Source: RGIG2945 sp045540355
GTDB taxonomy: Bacteria; Bacillota; Clostridia; Oscillospirales; Acutalibacteraceae
Direction of reading: 5' to 3'
DNA: 64,000 nt
NCBI GenBank assembly: GCA_045540355.1
Contig: JAZQHB010000040.1
Coordinates: 124,001 to 188,000, forward strand
How positions within the stretch are numbered: the first letter of the stretch is position 1; each line of letters opens with the position of its first letter. Both the position numbers and the translations under genes were made by a program. The notes under the pieces are model-generated. The model saw only the letters and a program-made list of their open reading frames with translations, searched no databases and was not told the origin of the DNA. Positions 26,652-34,569 of the stretch are shown piece after piece.

Positions 26652-27929
26652 ATGAACAATCAACTAAAAAATAAAATTTTAAACGGAGAATTTAATTCTC
26701 AGCTTAAAAGAATATATCTCACAGACGATGCTGTGAAGCAACAGGCTTTACGATACATATCATTACTTGAAGATTTTAGCGAACTCTATCCCGATGATAC
26801 AGATATACATTTCTTCACCGCACCCGGCAGAACTGAGGTCTGCGGTAATCACACTGACCATAACCACGGAAAAGTTCTTGCTGCCGGCATAAACCTCGAT
26901 GCAATTGCTGCAGCTTGTAAGAATTCATCGGATATAATCAATGTTAAATCAAGAAACCACAGAATGAACACAGTTAACATAAAAGAGCTCACTCCTCAAA
27001 AGAGTGAACTCGGTAAATCTGATGCACTTGTTCGCGGAGTATGTGCAGGCTTTGTTAAAAGAGGGTACAAAATCGGTGGGTTTAATGCTGCAACTGTTTC
27101 CGATGTTCTTTCAGGCTCGGGAATGTCCTCGTCTGCAGCTTTTGAAGTTTTAGTCGGAACAATCTTAAATTACCTTTATAACGACGGACAAGTTCCCGCT
27201 GAGGAAATTGCTAAAATAGCACAGTATTCCGAAAATGAGTTTTTCGGCAAACCTTGCGGACTTATGGATCAGACAGCTTGTGCGGTTGGCGGTTTTATAA
27301 CAATTGATTTCAATGATCCCGAAAACCCGATAATTGAGAAAATTCCGTTTGAGTTTGAATCCTGCGGACACTCACTTTGCATTGTTGACTCGGGTGCCAA
27401 TCACGCTGACCTCACCGATGCCTATGCCGCAGTAAAAAATGAAATGCAGGCGGTTGCGTCTTATTTCGGAAAAACCTATCTTCGTGATGTTGATTACTGT
27501 GATTTCCTCGACAAAGTCGCCGATGTTCGCAAGTTACATGGCGACAGGGCTGTAATGCGTGCAATGCACTTTTTCGAGGACAATCTTCGCGTCGAAAAAG
27601 AAATTTCCGCACTCAAAAATAATGATTTCGAAACCTTCAAGAAGTGTACCATAGACAGCGGTAACTCATCATTTATGTATAATCAGAACATTTCAACTTA
27701 TGCAGATTTAGCGATTCAGCCGGTTGCAGTTGCTCTGGCAATTTCAGAAAGTATTCTTAAGGATAAGGGTGCATGGCGTGTTCACGGCGGTGGTTTTGCC
27801 GGAACAATACAAGCCTTCGTCCCTGATGAAATGCTTTCCGAATATAAAACTAAAATCGAAAAACTTCTGGGCGAAGGCTCATGTTATGTTTTGACCATCA
27901 GACCGGTTGGTGGGTCAATAGTATTTTAA
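26652..27929 (+). CDS. Galactokinase-family GHMP kinase
   Basis: GHMP sugar kinase, 425 aa, expected to phosphorylate galactose or a related sugar at C1. Motif 1 reads A-P-G-R-T-E-V-C-G-N-H-T-D-H near 55-68, motif 2 is G-S-G-M-S-S-S-A-A near 155-163, the catalytic Asp is in G-L-M-D-Q, and motif 3 is H-G-G-G-F-A-G near 376-382. Galactokinases normally have G-E-H-T-D-Y in motif 1; here N and H replace E and Y, both sugar-contact positions, so specificity may differ. An N-terminal extension of about 45 residues is present. ATG at 26652 is preferred because the upstream ATG overlaps its ribosome site. The 3' end overlaps a convergent gene by 4 bp. Confidence 0.85.
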   Translation: MNNQLKNKILNGEFNSQLKRIYLTDDAVKQQALRYISLLEDFSELYPDDTDIHFFTAPGRTEVCGNHTDHNHGKVLAAGINLDAIAAACKNSSDIINVKSRNHRMNTVNIKELTPQKSELGKSDALVRGVCAGFVKRGYKIGGFNAATVSDVLSGSGMSSSAAFEVLVGTILNYLYNDGQVPAEEIAKIAQYSENEFFGKPCGLMDQTACAVGGFITIDFNDPENPIIEKIPFEFESCGHSLCIVDSGANHADLTDAYAAVKNEMQAVASYFGKTYLRDVDYCDFLDKVADVRKLHGDRAVMRAMHFFEDNLRVEKEISALKNNDFETFKKCTIDSGNSSFMYNQNISTYADLAIQPVAVALAISESILKDKGAWRVHGGGFAGTIQAFVPDEMLSEYKTKIEKLLGEGSCYVLTIRPVGGSIVF

Positions 27930-28978
27930 AATTTTTGAGGATACAGGAGTTTCTGGAGATAATAAACATTATCATTCCAATCAATCAGGAGATATTCTGT
28001 TCCGCCGATATTATGCAACGGATGTTTTTTGTAAGGAATAATATCCTGCTTCATATTCCATTGGAAATATTTCGGAACATTGATTGCTTCGGAAATAATC
28101 TGACTTTTTGTTAAATCTGTTTCTATTTCAGGAAGTATCTGATTTATAAGATCAATCACCTGAGATGCATTTATTCCGCTGAAGCTTGTAAATATACTGT
28201 TAAGGAAATTCCTCTGTCGTCCGGTTCTTGCTCGGTCAGAGTCAATCGACCTGAGTCTGACATACTCCAAGGCTACCGTACCGTTCAACTTATATGTTCC
28301 GGCACCATGAAGACTTATTCCTGCTGCTGAAAGACTATCATCAAGGGCATAGTATTCTTCCTGTGTGAGTGTTATATCAACACCGCCGAGAATATCAACA
28401 ATCTTTGCAAACGATTCAAAATTAACCGCAACATAATTGTCTACCGACACTTTATAGTTTTGTTCAATGGTCTGCATAAGTAACGCACCGCCACCGTAGG
28501 CGTAAGCCATATTAAGTCGCTTATTGCCGACACCGGGTATGGAGTTATAAACAGCTCTTGAAAGTGACACCATTGAAATCTGTTGATTCTTTTTGTTTAT
28601 AGACAGAAGAATCGTTGCGTCAGCTCTCGGATAGAAATTTACTTCTTCGTGATTACCGTAATCGTATCCGACAAGAATCAATGTAAAAACATCGGGATCG
28701 GATAAAGTAGTGCCGTATGCGATATTCCTTGCGATATCCTCGTCACCTTTAGCAAAGTCTTCTTTTAAATCTTCGGGAATTTCAACTGTTTCCTCTTTGA
28801 TAATTTCCGGATTAGGCTTCAAATCCTCAACAGGTTCTTTAATGAGGTCAAGAATGTGATAACCCGTAAAAAATACAGTTCCCAATCCGATGATTATAAT
28901 TCCGAAAAAACAACACAAAAGAATAATCAATGCCTTGTTTTTTCTTTTTTTTGCAGCGCGTCTGCTTTCTCTGCTCAT
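27926..28978 (-). CDS. LytR-CpsA-Psr (LCP) family cell wall ligase
   Basis: Membrane-anchored enzyme family that transfers polyprenyl-linked polymers (teichoic acids, capsule) to peptidoglycan. 350 aa: short basic N-terminus, one membrane helix (about 17-38), a linker, then the LCP domain (about 90-270) with P-R-A-D-A-T-I-L-L and the late Y-V-R-L-R-S-I-D-S-D-R-A-R-T-G-R-Q-R. The usual S-x-x-R-D motif reads S-L-S-R-A, missing the Asp. The ATG at 28978 follows AGAGGTG; a GTG three codons earlier overlaps it. No terminator separates it from the convergent kinase gene. Cell-envelope neighbours are consistent. Confidence 0.9.
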   Translation of the reverse strand: MSRESRRAAKKRKNKALIILLCCFFGIIIIGLGTVFFTGYHILDLIKEPVEDLKPNPEIIKEETVEIPEDLKEDFAKGDEDIARNIAYGTTLSDPDVFTLILVGYDYGNHEEVNFYPRADATILLSINKKNQQISMVSLSRAVYNSIPGVGNKRLNMAYAYGGGALLMQTIEQNYKVSVDNYVAVNFESFAKIVDILGGVDITLTQEEYYALDDSLSAAGISLHGAGTYKLNGTVALEYVRLRSIDSDRARTGRQRNFLNSIFTSFSGINASQVIDLINQILPEIETDLTKSQIISEAINVPKYFQWNMKQDIIPYKKHPLHNIGGTEYLLIDWNDNVYYLQKLLYPQKF

Positions 28979-29012
28979 ATTTTTCACCTCTGTTTATTTA
29001 TGCTGCATCATC

Positions 29013-29041
29013 AGTATATATCATATTTTTAAAAAAATCAA
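29013..29041 (-). promoter_or_regulatory. Promoter of the LCP gene
   Basis: Minus strand -35 TTGATT (29036-29041) and -10 TATACT (29013-29018), 17-bp spacer, 35 bp from the ATG at 28978. Confidence 0.7.
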
Positions 29042-29061
29042 TCACCCGAAAGGATTTTAAC

Positions 29062-30048
29062 ATGGAATTAACAAATCTGCTAAAAAAATTGACGCAAGAA
29101 AATATGCTCGGTGCGATAGAATTTGCATCGGATTTTTTATCCGATTTTATGGCAGTTCATACCACCCCGTTAGGCAGTCTTGTTGCCGAAAAGGACGGTT
29201 TTGGTGACAAAATAATGCTTGAAGCACATATTGACGAAATCGGTTTCGTGGTTACAAATATTGATAAGAACGGGTTTATTAAGGTCAACTCATATGGTGG
29301 CTCCGATCCAAGGGTGTTGCCGGCTTCTGATATAACGATATACAGCGAAAGACCTGTTCAGGGTGTTGTCGCTTCAACTCCCCCACACCTTTCAAAAGAT
29401 AACGACAGTAAAATTACTGAAATTTCCGATTTGGTGGTTGATGTCGGAAGTAACTTTAAATACATTTCTCTCGGCGATTTTGCAACTCTTACACACAGTT
29501 TTTCAGCTTTAAAAAACAACACAGTTTCGGCACCTGCACTTGATAACAGAGCCGGTGTTGCGGTGATTCTCAGATGTGCCGAGTTATTAAAAGACAGCGG
29601 TAGAAAATTCTCAGTCGTACTCTCTGTCGGTGAAGAAGTTAACGGAAGCGGTGCTTCAACTGCAGCATTTTCGGTTAGTCCCGATGTTGCAATTGCTGTC
29701 GATGTCAGCTTTGCAAAGGCACCGTCAATACCTGATGACAAGTGTTCAAAGCTTGGTGGCGGACCGATGATCGGGATATCCCCCGTGCTTGATTATTATC
29801 TTTCCTTACAGTTGGTTGAGACAGCAAAGAATAAGGATATTCCCTATTCTAAGGAGATAATGGGTTCATCAACAGGCACAGACGCTGACCATATTTCCGA
29901 TACACTCGGCGGCATAAAAACTGCTTTGGTTTCTATACCTCTCAGAAATATGCATACGGGAGTTGAGATAGTGTCTCTTGACGATATAGAAGCTTGTGCT
30001 AAACTTATTTCTGAATTTGTGATCAGCGGAGGTATTGACAATGATTAA
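29062..30048 (+). CDS. M42 family glutamyl/leucyl aminopeptidase 1
   Basis: Di-metal aminopeptidase of family M42, 328 aa, cytosolic, releasing N-terminal residues from peptides. Metal ligands expected from the family are visible: H in L-E-A-H-I-D-E-I-G, D in P-A-L-D-N-R-A-G, E-E in V-G-E-E-V-N-G-S-G, D in A-I-A-V-D-V-S-F-A and H in N-M-H-T-G-V-E. The ATG at 29062 follows GAAAGGA; upstream open sequence overlaps the divergent LCP gene and is rejected. It overlaps the second M42 gene by 8 bp and heads a six-gene run ending in glutamine synthetase. Confidence 0.9.
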   Translation: MELTNLLKKLTQENMLGAIEFASDFLSDFMAVHTTPLGSLVAEKDGFGDKIMLEAHIDEIGFVVTNIDKNGFIKVNSYGGSDPRVLPASDITIYSERPVQGVVASTPPHLSKDNDSKITEISDLVVDVGSNFKYISLGDFATLTHSFSALKNNTVSAPALDNRAGVAVILRCAELLKDSGRKFSVVLSVGEEVNGSGASTAAFSVSPDVAIAVDVSFAKAPSIPDDKCSKLGGGPMIGISPVLDYYLSLQLVETAKNKDIPYSKEIMGSSTGTDADHISDTLGGIKTALVSIPLRNMHTGVEIVSLDDIEACAKLISEFVISGGIDND

Positions 30049-31054
30049 CGAATTAAAAACACTCTGTTCTTTAAATTCCGCTTCCGGCAGAGAAAACGAA
30101 GTCCGTGACTATATCATCAAAGAAATCTCGCCTTATGTTGACTATACAATTGATGCACTCGGCAACATTATCGCATTAAAAAAAGGTTTATCTGAAGCTA
30201 AAAATAAGGTTATGATTTCTGCCCACATGGATGAGGTTGCTTTGATTGTTACTTATATTGACGAATCAGGATTTTTAAAAATTTCAACTGTCGGCGGTAT
30301 CGATAATCAGGTGCTTTCCGGCAAGAGAGTTACAATAAACGGCAATATTGGTGTTATCGGTGTTAAACCGATACACCTCTTAAAAGGCAAAGAAAAGGAA
30401 GCATATCCTGAAATCAGCGATTTATATATTGATATAGGTGCAAAATCTAAAGAAGATGCACTTAAATATGTGTCTGAGGGAGATATTGCGTATTTTCTTT
30501 CAGATGTTGTTGAATTAGGCGATAATCTTTTAAAAGCAAAAGCAATAGACGACAGGATTGGTTGTGCAGTTCTCTTAAACCTTATCAGAAGTGAATTAAA
30601 ATATGACACATATTTTGTTTTTACCGTTCAGGAAGAAATCGGTACTCGCGGTGCGACTACTGCATCGTACACCGTTGCTCCTGATTATGCCATTGTGGTT
30701 GAAGCGACAACTGCAGCTGACATCTTAGGCGTTGATGGCGATAGTAAGGTATGTTCTTTGGGCGAAGGTGCGGTAATATCTTTTATGGATAGAGCCACAG
30801 TTTATGACAGAGAACTTTATAAGCTTGCTTTTAAATTAGGAGCAGAAAAAGAAATTAAGCTTCAGACCAAAACCAAGGTTGCAGGCGGTAACGACGCCGG
30901 TGCAATACACAAAAGCCGTGGTGGTGTGAAAACAATCGCTGTTTCTGTTCCTTGCAGATATATCCACTCACCCTCATGTGTTATAAATAAAGCGGACATT
31001 GACTCTGTTTATAATATTACTAAAGCTTTGCAGGAGGCACTTTGCATTGATTAA
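30041..31054 (+). CDS. M42 family glutamyl/leucyl aminopeptidase 2
   Basis: Second M42 metallo-aminopeptidase, 337 aa, clearly diverged from the gene before it. Ligand motifs: S-A-H-M-D-E-V, A-I-D-D-R-I-G, V-Q-E-E-I-G-T-R-G, V-V-E-A-T and Y-I-H-S-P. The fourth ligand is Glu here but Asp in the neighbour, a difference that fits distinct metal or substrate preference. The chosen ATG at 30041 has GGAGG eight bases upstream. It overlaps both neighbours by 8 bp, so synthesis is probably coupled, and the two products might assemble into a mixed tetrahedral complex (inference from archaeal TET peptidases). Confidence 0.9.
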   Translation: MINELKTLCSLNSASGRENEVRDYIIKEISPYVDYTIDALGNIIALKKGLSEAKNKVMISAHMDEVALIVTYIDESGFLKISTVGGIDNQVLSGKRVTINGNIGVIGVKPIHLLKGKEKEAYPEISDLYIDIGAKSKEDALKYVSEGDIAYFLSDVVELGDNLLKAKAIDDRIGCAVLLNLIRSELKYDTYFVFTVQEEIGTRGATTASYTVAPDYAIVVEATTAADILGVDGDSKVCSLGEGAVISFMDRATVYDRELYKLAFKLGAEKEIKLQTKTKVAGGNDAGAIHKSRGGVKTIAVSVPCRYIHSPSCVINKADIDSVYNITKALQEALCID

Positions 31055-31793
31055 ATTAGCTGATAAAATTGATAACATTTATCAAATCTGCCTGAAAGAT
31101 ACTTTCGGCACAAGAATTGCCGCTTTGTTTTCGGCATACGGAACTGAATATGATTTTGCTGATTTTTGGTATCAGACTGTTAACGATAGAATTACTGCTG
31201 CGGTTTCTAAAGTATCAGGTGATGTAACAATCTGTGCTGATATGAATGCTGATTTTGAAGAATTATCTGAATTCATGAATGCAATCGGCTATTCAAGTAT
31301 AACAGCTGATTTATCAGTTGCAAATAATATGAATCTTCAATTTGCGACGGAAGGTTTTATAGTAGAATTTAAAGGCGATATCGTATTGTGTGATGATATC
31401 ATCGAAGATTATTGTGACCTGAACGAAATATATGACCTCATAAAATCTCAGGGCGTAGGTTTCCTTGGTGATAAAAAAGAGTGGATTGCAGATGCTTCAT
31501 ACAAACTTAATCACAATATCGCAAGACTTGCACTGATTAAAAAGGACGGCAAGCTTGCTTCATCAGCAATGGTTTTGTTTGAAACTGATAACGCCGCTTT
31601 TTTGGGTGCGGTTGCTACCTACCCTGATTTCAGAGGACAAGGCTTGTCACGAAAAATAATTCACTATCTTCTCAATAAAGTTAAGGGCAAAAAAACGCAC
31701 CTTTTCTGCAGAAAAGACACAATTGTTGAGTTTTATAAAAAAATCGGCTTTGAAGTAGTCGGTACATTCACAGTAACATACAGTAAAGGATAA
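31047..31793 (+). CDS. GNAT family N-acetyltransferase (TTG start)
   Basis: 248 aa. The C-terminal half is a GNAT domain with the acetyl-CoA loop R-G-Q-G-L-S-R-K near 194-201 and the closing F-Y-K-K-I-G-F-E-V block. The N-terminal half has no clear match and may be a degenerate second GNAT lobe. The TTG at 31047 is preferred: AGGAGG lies nine bases upstream and the codon overlaps the aminopeptidase end by 8 bp. Upstream in-frame codons are antisense-free but lie deep in the aminopeptidase gene. The acyl acceptor is unknown; an amino-acid or peptide substrate would fit its neighbours. Confidence 0.78.
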   Translation: MIKLADKIDNIYQICLKDTFGTRIAALFSAYGTEYDFADFWYQTVNDRITAAVSKVSGDVTICADMNADFEELSEFMNAIGYSSITADLSVANNMNLQFATEGFIVEFKGDIVLCDDIIEDYCDLNEIYDLIKSQGVGFLGDKKEWIADASYKLNHNIARLALIKKDGKLASSAMVLFETDNAAFLGAVATYPDFRGQGLSRKIIHYLLNKVKGKKTHLFCRKDTIVEFYKKIGFEVVGTFTVTYSKG

Positions 31794-31798
31794 CAATT

Positions 31799-33055
31799 AT
31801 GAATTTAAATCTTGATAAACGAATTTCAGATGCATCCGAAAAAGCATCTGAAATATTAAAATCTCAATATGATGCTATCGACAGTATAGTTGAATTTAAC
31901 CAGAGAAAAGTACTATCAGCTTTTATTGATAATAACATAAGTGAATCCCACTTTAATGAAACAACTGGCTACGGTTACGGTGACAGAGGTCGTGAAGGGC
32001 TTGATTCAGTTTTTGCTCAGGCTCTCGGTGCTGAAGCTGCACTTGTAAGACACAATTTCACCTGCGGTACCCATACTTTAGCAGTTGCTTTGTTCGGTAT
32101 TTTAAGACCTCACGATACAATGTTGTGTGTAACAGGACTTCCCTACGATACCATTCATCCGGTTATCGGACTTAATTCAAGCGGTATGGGCTCTCTCAAG
32201 GATTATTTAATCAACTACAAGCAAGTCGACCTTGATGAGAACGATAAACCTGATCTTGAAGCAATAAAAAATGCATTAACAGATGATGTAAAAATGGTTT
32301 ACATACAGCGATCTCGTGGCTACACAATGCGTCCGAGCCTTTCCGTTCAGGAAATCGGTGAAATTGCAAAGGTTGTTAAGACTAATTCAAATGCGGTTAT
32401 TATGGTTGACAACTGTTATGGTGAATTTGTTCAGACTGCGGAGCCGCTTGAATTTGGTGCAGATATAATTGCAGGCTCACTTATAAAAAACCCAGGCGGC
32501 GGCATTGCTAAAAACGGCGGATATATAGCAGGCAGAAAGGATTTAATCGAGCTTTGTGCTTACAGGCTGACAACACCCGGTCTTGGCACAGAAGTCGGTG
32601 CAAGCCTTGGTCACACAAGAGAAATGATGCTCGGTTTCTTCAACGCTCCGCATGTTGTCGGCGAAGCAATGAAATCGGCAGTTTTCACAGCAGCACTTTT
32701 TCAAGAGCTTGGTTACGAAGTTACACCTACACCAATTGAAAACAGATTTGACATCATCCAATCTGTTAAGTTATGTTCTCCTGAGGCGTTGATTGCTTTT
32801 TGCCAAGGTATGCAAAAAGGTGCACCTGTTGATTCTTTTGTTGAACCTCAACCATGGGATATGCCCGGATATGAGTCTCAGGTCATCATGTCTGCAGGTG
32901 CCTTCACAATGGGCTCTTCAATAGAATTGTCTGCTGATGCTCCCTTGCGAGAGCCCTATACGGTGTGGATGCAAGGCGGTCTTAATTTCCACAGTGCTAA
33001 AGTAGGCATTTTGTTAGCCGCACAAGAAATATCTTCTCGCGGACTATTACTTTGA
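31799..33055 (+). CDS. Methionine gamma-lyase family (aluminum resistance-like) PLP protein
   Basis: Fold type I PLP enzyme, 418 aa, belonging to PF06838. The PLP lysine is K230 in A-G-S-L-I-K-N-P-G-G-G, the phosphate-binding turn is F-T-C-G-T-H-T near 87-93, and the ring-stacking Asp is in I-M-V-D-N-C-Y-G near 201-208. The family was first named aluminum resistance protein and is related to Cys/Met metabolism enzymes; its reaction is not settled. It starts 5 bp after the GNAT gene and is part of the amino-acid and nitrogen run. Confidence 0.88.
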   Translation: MNLNLDKRISDASEKASEILKSQYDAIDSIVEFNQRKVLSAFIDNNISESHFNETTGYGYGDRGREGLDSVFAQALGAEAALVRHNFTCGTHTLAVALFGILRPHDTMLCVTGLPYDTIHPVIGLNSSGMGSLKDYLINYKQVDLDENDKPDLEAIKNALTDDVKMVYIQRSRGYTMRPSLSVQEIGEIAKVVKTNSNAVIMVDNCYGEFVQTAEPLEFGADIIAGSLIKNPGGGIAKNGGYIAGRKDLIELCAYRLTTPGLGTEVGASLGHTREMMLGFFNAPHVVGEAMKSAVFTAALFQELGYEVTPTPIENRFDIIQSVKLCSPEALIAFCQGMQKGAPVDSFVEPQPWDMPGYESQVIMSAGAFTMGSSIELSADAPLREPYTVWMQGGLNFHSAKVGILLAAQEISSRGLLL

Positions 33056-33081
33056 TTTTTTCCTGAAAGGTTTGTTATTCT

Positions 33082-34554
33082 ATGAATTTAAAGATTCTTA
33101 AAAGCGGTACTGATATCAGAGGTATCGGCGATGAAAAACAGTCTGATAATCCCCTATTTCTTTCTGATGAGGCCATAAAAGTACTCGTTGATTCTTATTG
33201 CAGATGGTTAAGTAACAAAACAAAAAAGAATATTTTTGATTTAAAAATTTCTGTTGGTCACGACTCAAGACTTTCAGCCGAAAGAATAAAAAAATGTGTT
33301 TTGACGGTTCTTACGGCAAATAAGCTCAAATCTTATGATTGCGGTTTATCCTCTACACCCGCAATGTTTATGACCACCGTTTTAATGGATTGTGACGGTG
33401 CAATTCAGATTACAGCAAGTCACCATCCGTCCGATAGGAACGGTCTTAAGTTCTTCGATAAAGACGGCGGTCTTGAATCATCAGATATATCTGATATCAT
33501 CGCCGACGCAAAAGTTTTTGATGCAGATGTCGAAATGGTTACAGAAAAAGTTGATTTTATGTCACAATATTCTGCACATCTGAAAAAAGTTATTATTAAC
33601 GGTATCGGAAAAGGCAGTCGTCCTCTTGAAGGCATCAAGATTGTTGTAGATGCCGGAAACGGTGCAGGTGGTTTTTACGCTAACGATGTCCTTGCTCCTC
33701 TCGGTGCAGATATTAGCGGCAGCCAATTCCTTGAACCCGACGGAAGCTTTCCTAACCACATCCCGAATCCCGAAAATTCTGAGGCAATGGATTCAGTTTG
33801 CAACGCGGTTATTAAAGCGGGAGCAGACTTCGGGGTTATATTCGATACTGATGTTGACAGAGCTGCTTGTGTGGACAAGCATGGTAAGCCGATTAACAAA
33901 GATCGTTTAATTGCACTTGTTTCCTCAATACTTCTCAAAAACAAATCAGGAACTATAGTAACAGATAGTGTAACAACACGCGGTCTGACTGATTTTATAG
34001 AAAATCATCTAAAATCAAAGCATCTCAGATTTAAAAGAGGCTATAAAAATGTTATAAGCAAACAAATTGAATTAACTAAAAACGGAGAGTTTTGTCCGCT
34101 TGCAATTGAAACATCGGGACACGCCGCTTTATCAGAAAACTACTTCCTTGACGACGGTGCTTATCTTATTACTAAGATAATCGTTGAAATGTCAAAGCTT
34201 TCGTCCGAGGGCAAGAACTTTGATGATGAGCTCAAAAATTTAAAAGAGCCCGCAGAAACACTTGAATTGAGGATGAAAATTCTTACTGATGAATTCAGAG
34301 AATACGGTGAAGATTTCATTTCATATCTAAGTAAAAATATGCATACAGGTTGGGAAAAAGAGCTTGTCAACTATGAGGGTGTCCGTTTTTACACTCAGGA
34401 CGGTTGCTTCACTGTAAGATTGAGTGTGCATGACCCCGTTCTGATTATTAACTTTGAATCTGATGTTGTCAGCGGTATAGACACAACACTCAATCAGCTC
34501 AAACCTTATATAATGAATTTCGACAAAATTGACTCGGTCAATATATTTAATTAA
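33082..34554 (+). CDS. Phosphomannomutase/phosphoglucomutase (alpha-D-phosphohexomutase)
   Basis: Interconverts 6- and 1-phosphosugars, 490 aa. The phosphoserine loop is T-A-S-H-H-P-S-D-R-N-G (about 112-122), with H in place of the common N after S-H. The metal loop is D-T-D-V-D-R near 253-258. The sugar-specificity loop is E-T-S-G-H-A-A-L near 345-352. Four-domain architecture appears complete; the C-terminal domain has the phosphate-binding Q-D-G-C-F-T-V-R-L-S. Substrate preference (glucose, mannose, or glucosamine) cannot be fixed. It is the only sugar enzyme in this six-gene run and could feed glucose-1-phosphate from the galactose route (inference). Confidence 0.88.
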   Translation: MNLKILKSGTDIRGIGDEKQSDNPLFLSDEAIKVLVDSYCRWLSNKTKKNIFDLKISVGHDSRLSAERIKKCVLTVLTANKLKSYDCGLSSTPAMFMTTVLMDCDGAIQITASHHPSDRNGLKFFDKDGGLESSDISDIIADAKVFDADVEMVTEKVDFMSQYSAHLKKVIINGIGKGSRPLEGIKIVVDAGNGAGGFYANDVLAPLGADISGSQFLEPDGSFPNHIPNPENSEAMDSVCNAVIKAGADFGVIFDTDVDRAACVDKHGKPINKDRLIALVSSILLKNKSGTIVTDSVTTRGLTDFIENHLKSKHLRFKRGYKNVISKQIELTKNGEFCPLAIETSGHAALSENYFLDDGAYLITKIIVEMSKLSSEGKNFDDELKNLKEPAETLELRMKILTDEFREYGEDFISYLSKNMHTGWEKELVNYEGVRFYTQDGCFTVRLSVHDPVLIINFESDVVSGIDTTLNQLKPYIMNFDKIDSVNIFN

Positions 34555-34569
34555 ACTCAGGGTGATATT

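Noticed and set aside
28930..29061. 44-codon N-terminal extension of M42 peptidase 1, hydrophobic
   Set aside because: It overlaps the divergent LCP gene, has no ribosome site, and homologues begin near the ATG at 29062.
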